In this document: piece after piece, positions 62,025 through 64,000 of the stretch | Layout of the letters: each line of letters starts with the position of its first letter | Position numbering within the stretch: position 1 is the stretch's first letter | Source: Planctomycetota bacterium | GTDB lineage: Bacteria; Planctomycetota; Planctomycetia; Pirellulales; Pirellulaceae | Direction: 5' to 3' | Length of the DNA: 64,000 bases | NCBI GenBank assembly: GCA_014381825.1 | Contig: JACNKX010000092.1 | Span: 1-64,000 of the forward strand | Program-made: the position numbers and the translations under genes | Notes under the pieces: model-generated | Told to the model about the DNA's origin: nothing | Seen by the model: the letters and a program-made list of their open reading frames with translations, nothing else | Databases searched by the model: none

Positions 62025-64000
62025 ATGCGTCGGAAGATCCAGTCCTGTCTTCGAGCCGATGCGGTGTCTTCGCCAATTAAAACAAATCTTCTTTGCGTGC
62101 TAGCGTTTCATTTGGTGATCGCCGGATGGAAGACGGAATCTGCTGCGCAGAATTGGATTCGTGCCACGCCAACGCGATTACAGATCGACGAGGACAGCCA
62201 GCTAGCACCGCTCGAGCGGTTCGGAGTGATCGAGCCACCGGCCGATTTCGCACCACAGCCACTCGCACCGAGCAGCTCGCTGTTGCTTCGATTGAGCGAC
62301 ATTGCGGCTCCAAACGCGACCGAGATCATCGTCGCGGAACAAGTACCGCAAATCGAAACACTACAACTGACACAGAACGCTCGTCAGGCCACAAGCAGCT
62401 CGCGAGTTCGACGATCGCAAGTGGCGATGCAACCGAATATTCGCGGCTTTCAACAACAGTCGATCTTTGCGCAGTATCAAGGGGCGCAATTTGTTCCCGT
62501 GCGCTACGACTTGGACAGCATTCTTACGAGTATCGATCCTGGGATTATCGAGAATCTGGTCATCATTCCGGGGCCTTACGGAGTGAAGTACGGTCCGGGT
62601 CTGGCTTTCATCGATCTCGTCGCCGCGCCGCTACCGCGCAGCGACGTCTTCGAGTGGGACTCGCGCACGAGCCTGCTGTATCGGAGTAATGGCGGTCAGT
62701 TTTACGGTCGTGAAACGGTGACTGGGAGTGGCGCAGATTATGGCTCGCGCGTCAGCTACGGTCATAAGACCGGTAGCGACTATCTGTCCGGCGACAATAC
62801 TCAGATTCCGGCCAGCTATAACGTGCAAGATGTGAACGTTGCCGTTAGCTTCGATCTCACACCAGCATCGACGATCCAGTTCGAGTATCTGCGACAGAAT
62901 ATGTCGAACACAGAGTTTGCCGGATTGGCCTTCGACGCGCTGCTTCGACAGACGGACGCTTTCTTTCTCCGCTACGAACACACCGACGACACCTCGGAAA
63001 CGACTTGGCTTGTAGACGCTTGGTACAACCGGACGTTCTTCGAAGGCGACAATCTGAACGCTAGTAAACAAGAATTCTATCAGCCCAATCCCGTCTTCGT
63101 TCCGATCGATTCGTTCGTTGGAGTGACCGATGCCGATGTCGCGAGTTCAGGATTCCGAGTGGCTCCGTCGATTGGAAACACCGAATCGGGACAGCTTACG
63201 GCAGGTGTCGACTTTCACTTTACCGAAGGCGAGTTGAACGAGTTCGATGATTTCGATGACATCGGGATCTTCGATTCGTTTCCGATTCCTCGGGCGCACA
63301 TGGCGGATGTTGGGTTGTTCACGGAGCTGTTCGTTCCCGTGCTTGCCGATTCGTCGCTGAAGTTCGGCGGGCGGCTTGATTGGGTCCGAACCGAACAAGC
63401 GGCTGTCTATTCGTCATTTGACCCGACGGGCGTCGAACACGTCTTTGATTTCGGCGGCGACTTTACTGCAAACGATCAGCTCTATCATGCCTTTGTGACC
63501 GCCGATCATCCGTTAAGTGATACGTTGTTGCTAAAGGCGGGATTCGGGCACGGTCAGCGACCTCCGAACCTGACGGAACGCTTTGCCTTGGACCCGTTTC
63601 TGACCTTGGTCCAAAACGCAACGTCGGCGGTAATCGGTGACGAAACGTTGAAGCCCGAGCGAGCATCGCAGTTTGATCTGGCAGTGCATGGGACCTTCCA
63701 TGCGTTTCGTTTCCAGGTGAACGGATATTGGAGCTATGTCGACGAACACATCACCTTAGCGCCCGCCGTGGGAATTCCGCCTGATCCCGACCTGCGGCTA
63801 CTAGACTTCGTCAACAACGATTCTGTGTTAGCCGGGGCGGAAGTAAACGGCGAGATCGATCTGTGTGATTCTTGGTTGGCGTTCGGAAGAATGAGTTACG
63901 TCGATGGACGTAATCTTGATCGCAACGAACCGCTTGCCAACATCTATCCCTTGCAGAGTCGGTTAGGAATCCTCTGGTACGATCCGGTCGACAATCGCTA
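62025..64000 (+). CDS. TonB-dependent outer-membrane receptor (3' truncated by window edge)
   Basis: The frame opens after a stop near 62007; ATG 62025 gives a basic N-terminus and a hydrophobic signal ('TNLLCVLAFHLVIAGW'). It runs to base 64000 without a stop, about 658 codons. Residues 135-215 look like the plug domain: 'QPNIRGFQQQSIFAQYQGA', 'DLDSILTSIDPGIIENLVII' and 'GPYGVKYGPGLAFIDLV'. Then come long alternating beta strands of the barrel, including 'LKAGFGHGQRPPNLTERFAL' and 'ETLKPERASQFDLAV', which is typical TonB-receptor wording. It would import siderophores, vitamins or glycans across the outer membrane with TonB/ExbBD energy. No TonB gene is in the window. Confidence 0.85.
   Translation, partial: MRRKIQSCLRADAVSSPIKTNLLCVLAFHLVIAGWKTESAAQNWIRATPTRLQIDEDSQLAPLERFGVIEPPADFAPQPLAPSSSLLLRLSDIAAPNATEIIVAEQVPQIETLQLTQNARQATSSSRVRRSQVAMQPNIRGFQQQSIFAQYQGAQFVPVRYDLDSILTSIDPGIIENLVIIPGPYGVKYGPGLAFIDLVAAPLPRSDVFEWDSRTSLLYRSNGGQFYGRETVTGSGADYGSRVSYGHKTGSDYLSGDNTQIPASYNVQDVNVAVSFDLTPASTIQFEYLRQNMSNTEFAGLAFDALLRQTDAFFLRYEHTDDTSETTWLVDAWYNRTFFEGDNLNASKQEFYQPNPVFVPIDSFVGVTDADVASSGFRVAPSIGNTESGQLTAGVDFHFTEGELNEFDDFDDIGIFDSFPIPRAHMADVGLFTELFVPVLADSSLKFGGRLDWVRTEQAAVYSSFDPTGVEHVFDFGGDFTANDQLYHAFVTADHPLSDTLLLKAGFGHGQRPPNLTERFALDPFLTLVQNATSAVIGDETLKPERASQFDLAVHGTFHAFRFQVNGYWSYVDEHITLAPAVGIPPDPDLRLLDFVNNDSVLAGAEVNGEIDLCDSWLAFGRMSYVDGRNLDRNEPLANIYPLQSRLGILWYDPVDNR

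Noticed and set aside
62093-62689. Open frame of 198 codons overlapping the TonB receptor
   Set aside because: It is in another frame, Arg/Ser/Thr-rich and without motifs, while the overlapping frame from 62025 shows plug and barrel motifs and runs on to the window end.

Overview
The window reads as chromosome of a planctomycete, most like the Pirellulales. Two loci pair a cytochrome-like DUF1549/DUF1553 protein with a Tat-exported DUF1501 protein. There are also two DUF1080 proteins, two ECF sigma/anti-sigma pairs, many secreted proteins of unknown role, few clear Shine-Dalgarno sites and wide intergenic gaps. No rRNA, tRNA, CRISPR array or prophage was seen. Both window edges cut genes: a TIR-domain protein on the left and a TonB-dependent receptor on the right.

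Layout. 1-5.3 kb: TIR fragment, secreted esterase and an octaheme cytochrome with HEAT-like repeats. 5.9-9 kb: zinc-ribbon protein, then ECF sigma, membrane protein and class C serine hydrolase. 9.2-15.2 kb: two DUF1080 proteins, a second ECF sigma with an anti-sigma carrying two haem motifs, a cysteine-free redoxin-like protein and a VWA lipoprotein. 15.3-22.6 kb: YceH, then DUF1549/1553, DUF1501 and a PPC-domain protein, with a four-helix-bundle gene inserted between the last two. 22.8-31.5 kb: membrane LRR protein, thioredoxin-TPR protein, sodium symporter with a large soluble insert, PanD, two M24 peptidases and lipoprotein MsrA. 31.5-40.9 kb: sulfite reductase, FolD, GNAT/SCP2 protein, BshC-like protein, GT2 glycosyltransferase, a small membrane protein and an isochorismatase-ThuA fusion. 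41.1-45.9 kb: signalling cluster of a hybrid histidine kinase, a REC-STAS protein and a REC-HATPase protein. 46.4-51.1 kb: second cytochrome/DUF1501 pair. 51.3-55.1 kb: a very large ATPase fused to LexA-like domains. 55.3-64 kb: glycosyltransferase, metallopeptidase-like protein, UDP-sugar and GDP-mannose pyrophosphorylases, lipase-like protein, RuvX and the TonB receptor.

The most unusual gene is at 51341-55117. It joins an RloC/Rad50-like ATPase with a CxxC zinc-hook to two tandem S24 (LexA/UmuD-type) domains. The first copy has lost the catalytic Ser and Lys and the second keeps both. It stands alone among housekeeping genes and may be a single-gene DNA-damage or phage-sensing system. Also notable are a membrane anti-sigma factor with two c-type haem motifs, a phosphorelay apparently merged with an Rsb-like partner switch, and a four-helix-bundle cassette whose inverted flank now encodes the signal peptide of the next gene. 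All homology calls are by eye; no search or computation was run.
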